From contig JAZSCT010000022.1 of NCBI GenBank assembly GCA_045530725.1, positions 1 to 22,757 of the forward strand: a stretch of DNA of 22,757 bases. Direction: 5' to 3'. Positions 13,300-21,744 of this stretch are shown in pieces. Under the pieces are notes generated by a model, which saw only the letters and a program-made list of their open reading frames with translations, was not told where the DNA came from and searched no databases. Position 1 is the first letter of the stretch, and each line of letters starts with the position of its first letter. The DNA comes from SIG435 sp045530725. Lineage in GTDB: Bacteria; Bacillota; Clostridia; UMGS1810. Made by a program: the position numbers and the translations under genes.

Positions 13300-13854
13300 C
13301 TAACTTAACACCTTCACAAAATATTCATTGATTTGTTCGGGTGTCTCTATCATATCATTATTTACCCACCATCTGACTGTTTCTGTAAATGTAGATACGA
13401 TATGATTTATCCTGAAATCACGGGGCAGTTCATCCGCCTTGCTGTTTCCGATAATATCAATCTGACTTTCTGCCAATTCTTTAAGCCCATCTTTGAAATA
13501 GTTTAAAAACACCTGATTATTCTCACAGGAAAGCAAGTCAAGTATGTGATTGTCATTCTTTTTGATATGCATAAACAAATGCTGAAATACCGAATCAGGT
13601 GCATCACAGTCAAATATATGTCTGTGATCGCTTCCCTCTTCCGTCATAGAATCGAAAATATGGCAAAACAGTTCGCTGCAAAACTCCTTCAGAAGATAAT
13701 CCTTCGTCTCAAAATGTGCATAAAATGTGGCACGTCCCACATCTGCCTTGCATATAATTTCTTCTACTGTTATTTTTGACACATTCTTCTCTGAAAGAAG
13801 TGAAGAAAATGCACGAAATATGCTTTCTCTTGTTTTTCTCTGGCGTCTGTCCAT
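13300..13854 (-). CDS. TetR/AcrR-family transcription regulator
   Basis: 184 residues from ATG 13854, chosen because GGAGG sits six bases upstream; an earlier in-frame ATG at 13866 lacks a site. The DNA-binding helix-turn-helix is in residues about 5-50 ('TRESIFRAFSSLLSEKNVSKITVEEIICKADVGRATFYAHF'-type order, with the ATFYAHF signature). The ligand-binding C-domain is divergent and resembles the Clostridial TetR C-terminal type. It is divergent from a CDF exporter, with a 28-bp palindrome between them, so it most likely represses that exporter and perhaps itself; the inducer may be a metal ion. Confidence 0.88.
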   Translation of the reverse strand: MDRRQRKTRESIFRAFSSLLSEKNVSKITVEEIICKADVGRATFYAHFETKDYLLKEFCSELFCHIFDSMTEEGSDHRHIFDCDAPDSVFQHLFMHIKKNDNHILDLLSCENNQVFLNYFKDGLKELAESQIDIIGNSKADELPRDFRINHIVSTFTETVRWWVNNDMIETPEQINEYFVKVLS

Positions 13855-13880
13855 AATAACCTCCATACAAAATCCGGAAT

Positions 13881-13956
13881 TTGTTCATTAACAAACATCT
13901 ATGAAGAATCATATATTGTAATTATATCCATTACTTGATACTATATAAATGAACAA
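13881..13956. promoter_or_regulatory. distant inverted pair TTGTTCATT / AATGAACAA
   Basis: TTGTTCATT (13881-13889) and AATGAACAA (13948-13956) are exact reverse complements flanking the tetR promoter region; the first is also part of the palindrome TTGTT-CATT-AACAA (13881-13894). They could be secondary operator sites, but chance is likely in such AT-rich DNA. Confidence 0.3.
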
Positions 13957-13962
13957 TATATT
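13935..13962 (+). promoter_or_regulatory. promoter of the CDF exporter gene
   Basis: TTGATA (13935-13940), 16-base spacer, TATATT (13957-13962). The -10 box lies inside the left arm of the operator-like palindrome, so a bound regulator would block it. Confidence 0.5.
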
Positions 13963-13980
13963 CATTATCGAATATATTGT
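13953..13980. promoter_or_regulatory. 28-bp perfect palindromic operator candidate
   Basis: ACAATATATTC (13953-13963), six bases, GAATATATTGT (13970-13980): 11-bp perfect arms in the tetR/CDF intergenic region. The size and symmetry suit a TetR dimer or dimer pair. Confidence 0.65.
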
Positions 13981-14013
13981 ATATAAAATAAAATCTAAAG
14001 TCAAGGTGAAACT

Positions 14014-14916
14014 ATGAAAACAGAAAGAAATATCCTTATAGCATTTATACTTAATATGTGTTTTTCCGTATTTGAATTTGTGGGAGGCATCTTTACGGGA
14101 AGTGTAGCAATAACCGCCGATGCAGTTCACGATATCGGCGATGCCATAAGCATCGGCACATCACTGATACTGGAAAAAAAGAGCAAAAAGCAACCTGATG
14201 AAATCTACACCTACGGATATTCGAGGTTGTCTGTACTTGGTGGATTTATTACCGTATGTGTGCTCCTTGCAGGCTCCATCGGTGTAATCTTCGGCTCTAT
14301 TCAGAAACTCATCTCCCCAACTCATATAAATTATGATGGAATGATACTGTTTTCCATAGTGGGAATAGCAGTTAATTTCCTTGCGGCATATTTTACTCAC
14401 GGAGGGAAATCCTTCAATCAGAAAGCAGTAAATCTCCATATGCTGGAAGATGTACTGGGATGGTGTGTGGTACTTACAGGTGCCATTGTAATGAAATTTA
14501 CCGACTTTTATATAATAGACCCTGTTATGTCTATCGGTGTGGCGGTATTCATACTTATAAATGCATTTAAGGCACTAAAAGGAATATACGATCTTTTTAT
14601 GGAAAAGATTCCACAGGGAATAAGTGTAAACGGGATCAGATCACATCTTATGGAAATTGAAGGCATAGAAGACGTTCACCACATTCATGTCCGTACCATT
14701 GACGGAGATATGGTATATGCAACCATGCATATTGTATCTGACAGGGACGGCGCAACAATAAAAGAAAAGGCAAGAGAAGAACTTGCACATCTTGGTATAT
14801 CCCACACGACCATAGAAACAGAAAAGACTGGTGAGAAGTGTGGAAGTATGCACTGCCATATTCATAATGAGAATGGGCATCATCATTGTCACCATCATTA
14901 TTCACATCATCATTGA
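14014..14916 (+). CDS. cation diffusion facilitator metal exporter
   Basis: 300 residues. A cation diffusion facilitator membrane antiporter that exports Zn2+ or a similar divalent metal. Six membrane segments are expected in residues 1-205. The metal site is formed by His39-x3-Asp43 ('VHDIGD') and His142-x3-Asp146 ('HMLEDVLG'), the HD-HD pattern usual for zinc transporters. A cytoplasmic ferredoxin-like domain follows (about 210-275, 'IEDVHHIHVRTIDGD'). The C-terminus is a His-rich tail (279-300) with about 11 His and two Cys, likely a metal-binding buffer or sensor. Transcribed away from the TetR gene across the operator candidate and closed by a terminator at 14950. Confidence 0.93.
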   Translation: MKTERNILIAFILNMCFSVFEFVGGIFTGSVAITADAVHDIGDAISIGTSLILEKKSKKQPDEIYTYGYSRLSVLGGFITVCVLLAGSIGVIFGSIQKLISPTHINYDGMILFSIVGIAVNFLAAYFTHGGKSFNQKAVNLHMLEDVLGWCVVLTGAIVMKFTDFYIIDPVMSIGVAVFILINAFKALKGIYDLFMEKIPQGISVNGIRSHLMEIEGIEDVHHIHVRTIDGDMVYATMHIVSDRDGATIKEKAREELAHLGISHTTIETEKTGEKCGSMHCHIHNENGHHHCHHHYSHHH

Positions 14917-14949
14917 TTATATCTTCCCGAAATCCAAATAAGCATCATT

Positions 14950-14978
14950 AAAAAAGACATCCTGCGGATGTCTTTTTT
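14950..14978. terminator. terminator between CDF exporter and aminotransferase
   Basis: AAAAAAGACATCC (14950-14962), loop TGC, GGATGTCTTTTTT (14966-14978): a perfect 13-bp stem that works on both strands for the convergent genes. Confidence 0.9.
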
Positions 14979-15011
14979 AATTGAATCAAAATGGTTCATA
15001 CACCATTTGCC

Positions 15012-16211
15012 TTATCTTTTCCTTAAAAAATCGCCAATACTTTTTATTGCATCTCTCAACTCATTTTCTTCAGGAAGCATTACAATTCTGAAGTGTTCTT
15101 TATCCACACAGCCAAACCCACTTCCCGGAATGACTAAAATATGCTTTTCGTCCAGTAATTCTTTTGCAAATTCCCTGTCGTTTTTTAAGCCAAATGCCTT
15201 AAGATTTATTTTTGGAAACAGATAAAATGCCGCCTGATTCTTCACATAACTTATTCCGTCGATTTTGTCCAGTTCTTCTCTAACAACATCTCTCTGCCTT
15301 GTAAGTCTCCCATTTGCACTAATCATATTTTCAGTATATGATGAATCCTTTAATGCATCAGGAATAATCAGTTGCATAAGAGCATTTGAACACAATCTCA
15401 CAGATGCAATTCTTATAAGTGCATCCCTAAGTATCTTTTTTTCATTTTCCTTACCGCTTATACAAAGCCATCCGCATCTTAAACCGCATATACAATGTGA
15501 TTTTGAAAGACCATTCATTGTTATAACAGTAACATCTTCACAAAGAGACCCGGTAGATATATGCTGTTTCCCATCTAAAACAAGTCTGTCATATATTTCG
15601 TCAGATATAATAACCAGATTGTTTTTTCGTGCAATATCCACTATTTCATTTAAGATCTCTTCAGAGTACAAAGATCCCGTAGGGTTGTTCGGATTTATAA
15701 CTACTATCGCCTTTGTCTTTGAGGTAATACCTTTTTTTATGCTTTCAATATCCGGTTGCCATCCATTATCTTCGTCACATTGATAAAAACGAACCTTTCC
15801 GCCCGAAAGAAATGTGAGATTTGTCCACAAAGAGTAGCATGGAGTCGGAACGAGCACTTCATCATCTTTTCCTATCAGGGCAGTAATTACCATATATGCT
15901 GATTCACTTACACCATTTCCAATAAAGATGTCATCTTCGGTAATATTATTTAATCCTCTCAAGCGGTGGTAATCTCTGATTGCAATTCGTGCTTCAACAA
16001 GTCCTTTTATATCGCAATATCCTAATGCTTTTTCTGCATCCGTAATAATCCTGTTTTTGATACTTTCAGGCATTTCAAATCCAAATGCAGCAGGATTTCC
16101 TGTGTTTAGTTTCAGCACCTTATGCCCCATTTTCTCAAGTTCAAGGGCATGCATATAAATATCGCCTCTGATGTCTGAATATACGTTTTTAAGATTTTCT
16201 GATAATATCAT
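15012..16211 (-). CDS. class I/II PLP-dependent aminotransferase, AlaA-like
   Basis: 399 residues. 'LKLNTGNPAAFGFEMPESI' (34-52) and 'GYCDIKGLVEAR' resemble AlaA-type glutamate-pyruvate aminotransferases. PLP-binding residues are present: 'NPNNPTG' at 173-179, 'SDEIYDRL' with Asp204 and Tyr207, and 'NGLSKSH' with the Schiff-base Lys237, then Arg245. Likely reaction: alanine synthesis from pyruvate and glutamate. Start ATG 16211 follows GGGAG. It shares its promoter region with the divergent LysR gene, which is the probable regulator. Substrate specificity cannot be fixed from sequence alone. Confidence 0.88.
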   Translation of the reverse strand: MILSENLKNVYSDIRGDIYMHALELEKMGHKVLKLNTGNPAAFGFEMPESIKNRIITDAEKALGYCDIKGLVEARIAIRDYHRLRGLNNITEDDIFIGNGVSESAYMVITALIGKDDEVLVPTPCYSLWTNLTFLSGGKVRFYQCDEDNGWQPDIESIKKGITSKTKAIVVINPNNPTGSLYSEEILNEIVDIARKNNLVIISDEIYDRLVLDGKQHISTGSLCEDVTVITMNGLSKSHCICGLRCGWLCISGKENEKKILRDALIRIASVRLCSNALMQLIIPDALKDSSYTENMISANGRLTRQRDVVREELDKIDGISYVKNQAAFYLFPKINLKAFGLKNDREFAKELLDEKHILVIPGSGFGCVDKEHFRIVMLPEENELRDAIKSIGDFLRKR

Positions 16212-16242
16212 TTGTATCTCCCAAAATATTTCTTATTTACTA

Positions 16243-16274
16243 TTGATTATAGCACCATTATGTTGTATAATCAA
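16243..16274. promoter_or_regulatory. perfectly symmetric divergent promoter for the aminotransferase and lysR
   Basis: TTGATTATA (16243-16251) and TATAATCAA (16266-16274) are exact reverse complements. On each strand this reads TTGATT, 17 bases, TATAAT: plus strand -35 16243-16248 and -10 16266-16271; minus strand -35 16274-16269 and -10 16251-16246. Each -35 box overlaps the other strand's -10 box. The predicted starts, near 16278 (+) and 16239 (-), leave leaders of about 47 and 28 bases. Confidence 0.75.
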
Positions 16275-16324
16275 ATATATATATTTATATAATTTTCATA
16301 AATAGAATTTATGGGGAGACTGTT

Positions 16325-17278
16325 ATGTTTAAATACTCAGATTATATTTACGAAATCTACAAGGAAAAAAGTTTTACAAAGGCAGCAAAAAATCTTTTCA
16401 TTTCCCAGCCTGCACTTAGTGCTACTGTAAGAAAACTGGAAGAAGAATTGCAAACTCAACTCTTTGACCGATCTACATCACCCTTAAGTCTCACACTTGA
16501 AGGTGAGGCGTATATCAAAGCCATAGAAGAAATACACAGCATCAAAAAAAATTACGAAAACTACATCATTGATGCAGCAAATTTAAACGTAGGAAGCATT
16601 TCTATAAGCGGTGCAAACTTTATATCTTCTAATGTTATTCCAAAAATCATAGTACCTTTTTCAAAAAAATATCCTATGATTAATATTGAACTTCTTGAAT
16701 CAAATTCAAAGACACTTATTCAGGAACTTATTAATGAAAATATAGATCTTTTGATTGATTATACTCTTGAAGAAAAGGCGATTGATTCATATCCGTTATT
16801 TAATGAAACTATACTTTTATGTGTTCCAAAACATATTAAGGTAAATTCAAAACTATCGGAAAATGCATTAAATAGTGAAGATATCAAAAAAGGTAAACAC
16901 CTTTTGGATGACATTAAAAAAATTTCGGTAAAAAACTTCATAAATGAACGTTTTCTTATGATGAAAAGCGGCAACAGTATGAATCGCCACGGATTCAAAA
17001 TATGCCAGGAAGCAGGGTTTACGCCTGAAGTGTCCATCTGGTTCGATCAGTTGATGACATCTTATAATATGTCAGCGGCAGGGCTTGGAATTTGTTTTGT
17101 AACAGATACTCTCATCAAAGAAGTTGCTCCTGACAATAACCTACTGTTTTATAAAATTGACAGTAAATATGCAAAAAGAACTGTATATCTTCTGTGCAAA
17201 AAAAAGAGATACATAAATAGAGTTATAAGAGAGTTTATAAATACTGCAAAAGAATTATATGATAATCAGTGTATATAA
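16325..17278 (+). CDS. LysR-family transcription regulator
   Basis: 317 residues. The N-terminal winged helix-turn-helix at about 3-62 carries the LysR pattern 'KSFTKAAKNLFISQPALSATVRKLEEEL..QLFDRS'. The effector-binding periplasmic-protein-like domain covers about 90-305 ('GSISISGANFISSNVIPKII', 'AAGLGICFVTD'). Divergent from the aminotransferase, the classic layout for a LysR regulator and its target; the shared symmetric promoter suggests autorepression and target control from one site. Ligand unknown. Start ATG 16325 follows GGGGAG. Confidence 0.92.
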   Translation: MFKYSDYIYEIYKEKSFTKAAKNLFISQPALSATVRKLEEELQTQLFDRSTSPLSLTLEGEAYIKAIEEIHSIKKNYENYIIDAANLNVGSISISGANFISSNVIPKIIVPFSKKYPMINIELLESNSKTLIQELINENIDLLIDYTLEEKAIDSYPLFNETILLCVPKHIKVNSKLSENALNSEDIKKGKHLLDDIKKISVKNFINERFLMMKSGNSMNRHGFKICQEAGFTPEVSIWFDQLMTSYNMSAAGLGICFVTDTLIKEVAPDNNLLFYKIDSKYAKRTVYLLCKKKRYINRVIREFINTAKELYDNQCI

Positions 17279-17380
17279 AATCTCCAGAAAATAACCACCA
17301 TTCTATCAGAATTGTCATTATTTTGGTTTAATATTTCGTTTTGCTTGCTGGAGTGTTATACTTCCTAAAAGCAAAAAGTG

Positions 17381-17395
17381 CAAGGCAAAGCCTTG
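17381..17395. repeat. small palindrome downstream of lysR
   Basis: CAAGGC-AAA-GCCTTG, followed by AAAAAT. It could be a weak terminator for lysR. Apart from this, the 17279-17400 stretch holds only the loose pair CTCCAG/CTGGAG (around 17283 and 17348). Confidence 0.4.
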
Positions 17396-17400
17396 AAAAA

Positions 17401-17502
17401 TACTTATTCCCTATTCACTATTACTTATTACTTCCAAAAAATCCGTTCTCAAATACTTTTAGGGAATAGTGAAGAGTGAAGAGGTAATAAGTAAAAAATC
17501 CG
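17401..17502. repeat. second inverted heptad-repeat element with copied terminator arm
   Basis: Pyrimidine-rich heptads at 17401-17434 and purine-rich heptads at 17461-17492 (GAATAGT, GAAGAGT, GAAGAGG, TAATAAG) run in opposite orientation. Between them, AAAAAATCCG at 17436-17445 is a direct copy of the left terminator arm at 17493-17502. The organisation matches the element at 127-250, although the copied arm differs. Confidence 0.55.
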
Positions 17503-17526
17503 CACACTTACGTGTACGGATTTTTT
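17493..17526 (-). terminator. terminator of the tRNA-Leu/tRNA-fMet operon
   Basis: AAAAAATCCG (17493-17502) pairs with CGGATTTTTT (17517-17526), with CACAC/GTGT extending the stem. The minus strand has a U-run of six. It directly abuts the CCA end of tRNA-fMet at 17527. Confidence 0.8.
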
Positions 17527-17603
<77 letters not shown>

Positions 17604-17630
17604 ATACAGTATTAAGTTTTGTGCAATAAC

Positions 17631-17719
17631 TGGTGCCGGAGACCGGAATCGAACCGGTACGGGAATTTCTTCCCACGGGATTTTAAGTCCCGGGCGTCTG
17701 CCAGTTCCGCCACTCCGGC
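17631..17719 (-). tRNA. tRNA-Leu (TAA)
   Basis: Acceptor GCCGGAG with CTCCGGC, anticodon loop CTTAAAA (TAA), long variable arm (GTGGGAAGAAATTCCCGT), T-loop TTCGATT, encoded CCA; 89 nt, as expected for a class II tRNA. Confidence 0.96.
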
Positions 17720-17740
17720 TTAAATTCATTGCACTTGATT

Positions 17741-17769
17741 ATATTAGCACAAAGATAAATAAATGTCAA
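17741..17769 (-). promoter_or_regulatory. promoter of the tRNA-Leu/tRNA-fMet operon
   Basis: Minus strand: TTGACA (17769-17764), 17-base spacer, TAATAT (17746-17741). Confidence 0.75.
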
Positions 17770-17870
17770 GAGATTTTTTCAAAAATCTGGATATATTTAA
17801 AGTATATTTCTTTTTCTGATTTTTATTCACAACAGACATATTATTTTTTTAGATACTATCCAACAGAAAG

Positions 17871-17898
17871 CACCCTGTGACTTTTTTGTCACAGGGTG
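17871..17898 (-). terminator. terminator of pheST
   Basis: CACCCTGTGAC (17871-17881) pairs with GTCACAGGGTG (17888-17898), an 11-bp perfect stem with a 6-base loop, 15 bases past the pheT stop. The U-tract is short on the minus strand (CTTTCTG). Confidence 0.7.
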
Positions 17899-17913
17899 TC
17901 ATTATTTTTTCTG

Positions 17914-20295
17914 TTACATTCTTGCGGTTATACCGATATCTCCAAGATTTGCAACAATCTTATCCATGGATTCCTGTACTTCTTCACTTGTAAGGTTTCT
18001 GTCCATAAGACCAAATGAGAACCTAAGTGTAATACTTCTTACTGTTTCTGCTTCATAAACGTCTATAACAGTTACATTTTTTAGTGTTTCAAAGTTTTCT
18101 TTCTTCCATGCATCTTCCATCATTTCAAATCTCAGTTCAGGATTTACATTGAATGAAATATCATAATCAATTCCGGGGAATCTGGATGCTTCCTTATATG
18201 AAAGGTCAGTCTTTCTTACAGGTTCAAACATATCAAGGTCAATGTCAAAATACACTATTGCAACCTGTTTTTTGTCAATTTTTTCTAATACTGTAGGATA
18301 TAGTGTATGGAGTGTGCCCACTTTCATATCCTTGTATATAATAGATGAGGTATTCTTAGGATGCTGCCAGGAATGATCAGGCTCAATCTTCTTAAAGTCA
18401 ACCTTTTCGTGCTTAACATCCCCTACAAGACCTTCTATCATATCAACTGCATCAAGATAAAGTTCTTTTTCGCTCTTGGTCTTGGAATAAAGGATTACAC
18501 CAAGCATCTTCTTTTCTACACAGTCACCATCAGAGTTTGTACCGTTTATTACTCTTCCGATTTCAAACATTCCGTAGTCATCAGCATAGGATTTGTTTTC
18601 ATATACAAAAGTAAGAAGTGTAGGAAGAAGTGAATTTCTTAAAACACCGTTTCCTGATGTGGAGATATTCTGAATCTTCACATTGTCTTCTACTTCTATA
18701 CCCAGTTTCTTATATTTCTTTTCATCACACCAGATGTATGAATGTACTTCGTGGAGTTTTTCTTTCTTAACAAGGATATCCTTGATAAGATTGTCTTCAC
18801 GTTTGCCGTCAGAAAGTTTCACCGGTTTCAAAGCACTCTTGGTGGTTTTTATCTCGAAGTTGTCATAACCGTAGATTCTGGTGATTTCTTCAATGATGTC
18901 TGCCTTGATGGTTACATCCTTTGTTGCTCTCCATGTAGGAACAACTACCTTGAAATTGTCTCCTTCAAGTTTTGTATCAAATCCCAGAAGAGTAAGAGTT
19001 TCAAGTATCTGTTCCTTTGAAATATCAATACCTGTATATCTATCTACATAGTTTTTGTCAAATTCTATGGTGATTTCAGGATATTTCTTAGGATAACAAT
19101 CGGTTACCTTAGATGCAACTCTTGCATCAGGATCAATAGACTTTAATAAATATACAAATCTCTCAAGAGCCTTCATTGTAAGTTCAGGATCAAGGATCTT
19201 TTCGTAACGCATACTTGCATCTGTTCTGTGTGCAAGTCTCTGAGAAGACTTTCTTATGGACACACCGTCAAAGCAGGCACTTTCAAGCACTACAGATGTG
19301 GTATCTTCTTCGATTTCTGAATCAAGACCACCCATAATACCTGCAATAGCAGAAGGAGTATCGTTTGTATATATCATAAGTGTATCGGGAGTAATATCTC
19401 TTTCTACCCCGTCAAGAGTTGTAAACTTGATATCTGTTTTTGGTGTTGCAACTCTTACGGATTTTATATTATCGCCGTTGAATGCATGAGTTGGCTGACC
19501 AAGTTCAAGCATAATGTAGTTTGTAAGGTCCGCAAGAAGGTTGATACCTCTCATACCGCAGTAGAAAAGTCTTATCTGCATATCAAGAGGAGATACATTC
19601 TTCTTGATATTATCCATCTTTATACATGAATAACGATACAGAAGATCAGAATCATCACTTGTTACCTCTATTGCATCGTCTCCGTCATATGATGGAGTTT
19701 CAAGCATCATAGGTTTGAGTTCTCTCTTTGTAATTGCGGCAATCTCCCTTGCGATACCGTAATGTCCCCAAAGGTCAGGACGGTTTGTGAGAGATTTGTT
19801 ATCTACTTCAAAGATAATATCCTCGATTGGGAATATCTCTTTAATATCTGTACCGTTTTTAAGTGACGGTTCAAGAATCATTATACCTGCATGGTCATCA
19901 GATATGCCAAGTTCTCTTGCAGAACAGCACATACCTTCTGAAGGATGACCATATACTGTACATTTGGTGATTTCACCTTCAGGCACTCTTCCACCTGCAC
20001 AGGCAAATGCCACCTTGATGCCGGGCTGACAGTTGGGCGCACCGCATACGCAGTCCACTACTCTGTCTCCGATATCTACCTTAAGGATATGGATTGTTTT
20101 GCCTTTGAGTTTTTCTTTGTCAGGATGTTCTTCAAAAGAAACAATCTCACCTACAACTACTTTATCCACATCTTTACCCTTATAGATAATATCTTCTACT
20201 TCTGCAGTTGAAAGGGTAAACTGATGAATAAGTTTTTCTATATCCAGACCTGAAAGATCCACATAGTCTTTAATCCAGTTGATTGAAATAAACAT
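17914..20295 (-). CDS. pheT: phenylalanine-tRNA ligase beta subunit
   Basis: 793 residues, full length. Domains in order: N-terminal region and EMAP/tRNA-binding OB fold (about 40-150, 'VVGEIVSFEEHPDKEKLK', 'VCGAPNC'), B3/B4 editing domain (about 205-390, 'GINLLADLTNYIMLELGQPTHAFN'), B5 domain (about 400-475), inactive aminoacylation-like core (to about 690), and the C-terminal FDX-ACB anticodon-binding domain (about 700-793, 'SRFPGIDYDISFNV'). It forms the alpha2-beta2 enzyme with PheS, encoded 18 bases upstream in the same T-box-controlled transcript. AGGGGAAG precedes ATG 20295. Confidence 0.96.
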   Translation of the reverse strand: MFISINWIKDYVDLSGLDIEKLIHQFTLSTAEVEDIIYKGKDVDKVVVGEIVSFEEHPDKEKLKGKTIHILKVDIGDRVVDCVCGAPNCQPGIKVAFACAGGRVPEGEITKCTVYGHPSEGMCCSARELGISDDHAGIMILEPSLKNGTDIKEIFPIEDIIFEVDNKSLTNRPDLWGHYGIAREIAAITKRELKPMMLETPSYDGDDAIEVTSDDSDLLYRYSCIKMDNIKKNVSPLDMQIRLFYCGMRGINLLADLTNYIMLELGQPTHAFNGDNIKSVRVATPKTDIKFTTLDGVERDITPDTLMIYTNDTPSAIAGIMGGLDSEIEEDTTSVVLESACFDGVSIRKSSQRLAHRTDASMRYEKILDPELTMKALERFVYLLKSIDPDARVASKVTDCYPKKYPEITIEFDKNYVDRYTGIDISKEQILETLTLLGFDTKLEGDNFKVVVPTWRATKDVTIKADIIEEITRIYGYDNFEIKTTKSALKPVKLSDGKREDNLIKDILVKKEKLHEVHSYIWCDEKKYKKLGIEVEDNVKIQNISTSGNGVLRNSLLPTLLTFVYENKSYADDYGMFEIGRVINGTNSDGDCVEKKMLGVILYSKTKSEKELYLDAVDMIEGLVGDVKHEKVDFKKIEPDHSWQHPKNTSSIIYKDMKVGTLHTLYPTVLEKIDKKQVAIVYFDIDLDMFEPVRKTDLSYKEASRFPGIDYDISFNVNPELRFEMMEDAWKKENFETLKNVTVIDVYEAETVRSITLRFSFGLMDRNLTSEEVQESMDKIVANLGDIGITARM

Positions 20296-20313
20296 TTTTT
20301 ATCTTCCCCTTTC

Positions 20314-21342
20314 TTAATCGTTCTTAAACTGTGACAAGGCATTAAGGTTTCCGCTGTTAAGTACACGGATATCCTTGATACCGTATTTCATCATCGCAAG
20401 TCTTGTCATACCAAGGCCAAAAGCAAAGCCTGTGTATTCTTCAGGATCGATACCGCCGTGACGGAGTACATTCGGATGAATCATACCGCATGGGCAGAGT
20501 TCCAGCCATCCTGAGTTCTTACATGTAGGACAACCGTCGCCATCACAGATGAGACATTGAATATCAAGTTCGAATCCCGGCTCTGTAAATGGGAAAAATC
20601 CCGGACGAAGTCTTACATTTATATCTTTTTCGAATACTTCTGAAAGCATTGTCTTCATAAAATAAATAAGATTTGAAATGGAAATATCCTTATCTATCAT
20701 AATACCTTCCATCTGGAAGAAGGTGTTTTCGTGAGATGCATCTGTAGATTCGTTTCTAAAGCATCTGCCCGGGAATATGGCTCTCACCGGTGCACCGTAT
20801 TTCTTCATAATATAGTTCTGTGCTGCTGATGTCTGAGTCTTAAGCAGCTGACCGTTTTCAAGATAATAGGTATCCTGCATATCACGTGCAGGGTGATGCT
20901 TTGGTATATTAAGTGACTCAAAGCATTGATAGTCATTTACAACTTCGCTGTAGTCTTCTACTATAAAGCCCATGCTTGAGAAGATATCTTCAAGCTGACG
21001 CTGTACAAGAGTGATAGGATGGTATGATCCCTGTTTTTTCTCTCTTGGCATTGATTCATCATAACTTTCCTGAGAATCAATCTTGGCTTTGAGTTCTGCT
21101 TCTTCAAGTTCTTTAAGTTTTTTTACAAGAGTTTCTTCAACATAACTTTTAAGTTCGTTGATAGTCTGTCCTGCTTCTCTCTTCTGTTCATTGGGGACAT
21201 TCTTAAGTTCTGTCATAAGTGATGACACAAGTCCCTTCTTACCTGCAAATTCGATTCTCAATTCTTCGATTTCTCTGGATGAAGAAATGGAAGCAATACG
21301 ATCATCAAACTCACTGCGGATTGCTAAAACCTTTTCGTTCAT
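20314..21342 (-). CDS. pheS: phenylalanine-tRNA ligase alpha subunit
   Basis: 342 residues from ATG 21342, the start that follows GAAAGGAAG and fits the family N-terminus (MNEKVLAIRSEF); the open frame continues upstream only through the T-box leader. An N-terminal coiled coil (about 1-95) is followed by the class II catalytic core: motif 2 'FPGRCFRNE' (190-198) and motif 3 'GFAFGLGMTRL' (305-315). Cys263, 266, 271 and 274 form a CxxC-x4-CxxC knuckle before 'GWLELCPCGMIHPNV', a common variant in PheS. It charges tRNA-Phe, encoded in this window at 4835-4910. Confidence 0.97.
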   Translation of the reverse strand: MNEKVLAIRSEFDDRIASISSSREIEELRIEFAGKKGLVSSLMTELKNVPNEQKREAGQTINELKSYVEETLVKKLKELEEAELKAKIDSQESYDESMPREKKQGSYHPITLVQRQLEDIFSSMGFIVEDYSEVVNDYQCFESLNIPKHHPARDMQDTYYLENGQLLKTQTSAAQNYIMKKYGAPVRAIFPGRCFRNESTDASHENTFFQMEGIMIDKDISISNLIYFMKTMLSEVFEKDINVRLRPGFFPFTEPGFELDIQCLICDGDGCPTCKNSGWLELCPCGMIHPNVLRHGGIDPEEYTGFAFGLGMTRLAMMKYGIKDIRVLNSGNLNALSQFKND

Positions 21343-21374
21343 AATATTCTTCCTTTCTTTGTTTTCTGAAAAAA

Positions 21375-21640
21375 CAAAAACCCGTCCCTTAAAATAAAGG
21401 GACGGGATAAAATTACTATCTCGCGGTACCACCCACATTCAAAGAATACACAATATCCTTTGCGCTCTTAAAGATCTCTTACGGAAATCACTCGCCGTAC
21501 TTAACGCTTGTGGCTTTTCGCACAGGACTCCAATGCTGAAATTCACTCATCACACTTCCACAGACGGCTCACAGCCGATGACCGTCATTCTCTCTCGTGA
21601 AATGTTGTGAGGCTACTTACACATCTTCACAGCCAATTCT
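21375..21640 (-). promoter_or_regulatory. T-box riboswitch (Phe) before pheST
   Basis: On the minus strand the conserved T-box motif GGGTGGTACCGCG lies at 21434-21422. It is followed by the terminator (arms CCCGTCCCTT 21381-21390 and AAGGGACGGG 21397-21406, then a U-run at 21380-21374). The upstream stem I region (about 21640-21500) contains the candidate specifier TTC at 21540-21538, inside 'GAATTTCAGC', matching Phe. Uncharged tRNA-Phe is expected to stabilise the antiterminator and allow pheST expression. Confidence 0.93.
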
Positions 21641-21645
21641 CATAC

Positions 21646-21674
21646 ATTATATAATATTTAAAATTATTTGTCAA
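21646..21674 (-). promoter_or_regulatory. consensus promoter of pheST
   Basis: Minus strand: TTGACA (21674-21669), 17-base spacer, TATAAT (21651-21646). The transcript would start near 21639 and carry a T-box leader of about 300 bases. Confidence 0.85.
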
Positions 21675-21744
21675 TAACTAATATTTTACCCTTTTATATA
21701 TTCTGTGTAGGTTTACAATTGATATGTTACACTTTTAAAAATAA

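Noticed and set aside
13855..13866. Earlier ATG for the TetR gene at 13866
   Set aside because: The sequence of this codon and the next forms the GGAGG ribosome binding site for the better start at 13854.
14641..14905. Antisense His/Cys-containing open frames
   Set aside because: They are shadows of the CDF exporter C-terminus.
21343..21438. N-terminal extension of PheS (32 extra residues)
   Set aside because: It is translated from the T-box terminator and antiterminator; ATG 21342 has a good ribosome binding site and the family N-terminus.
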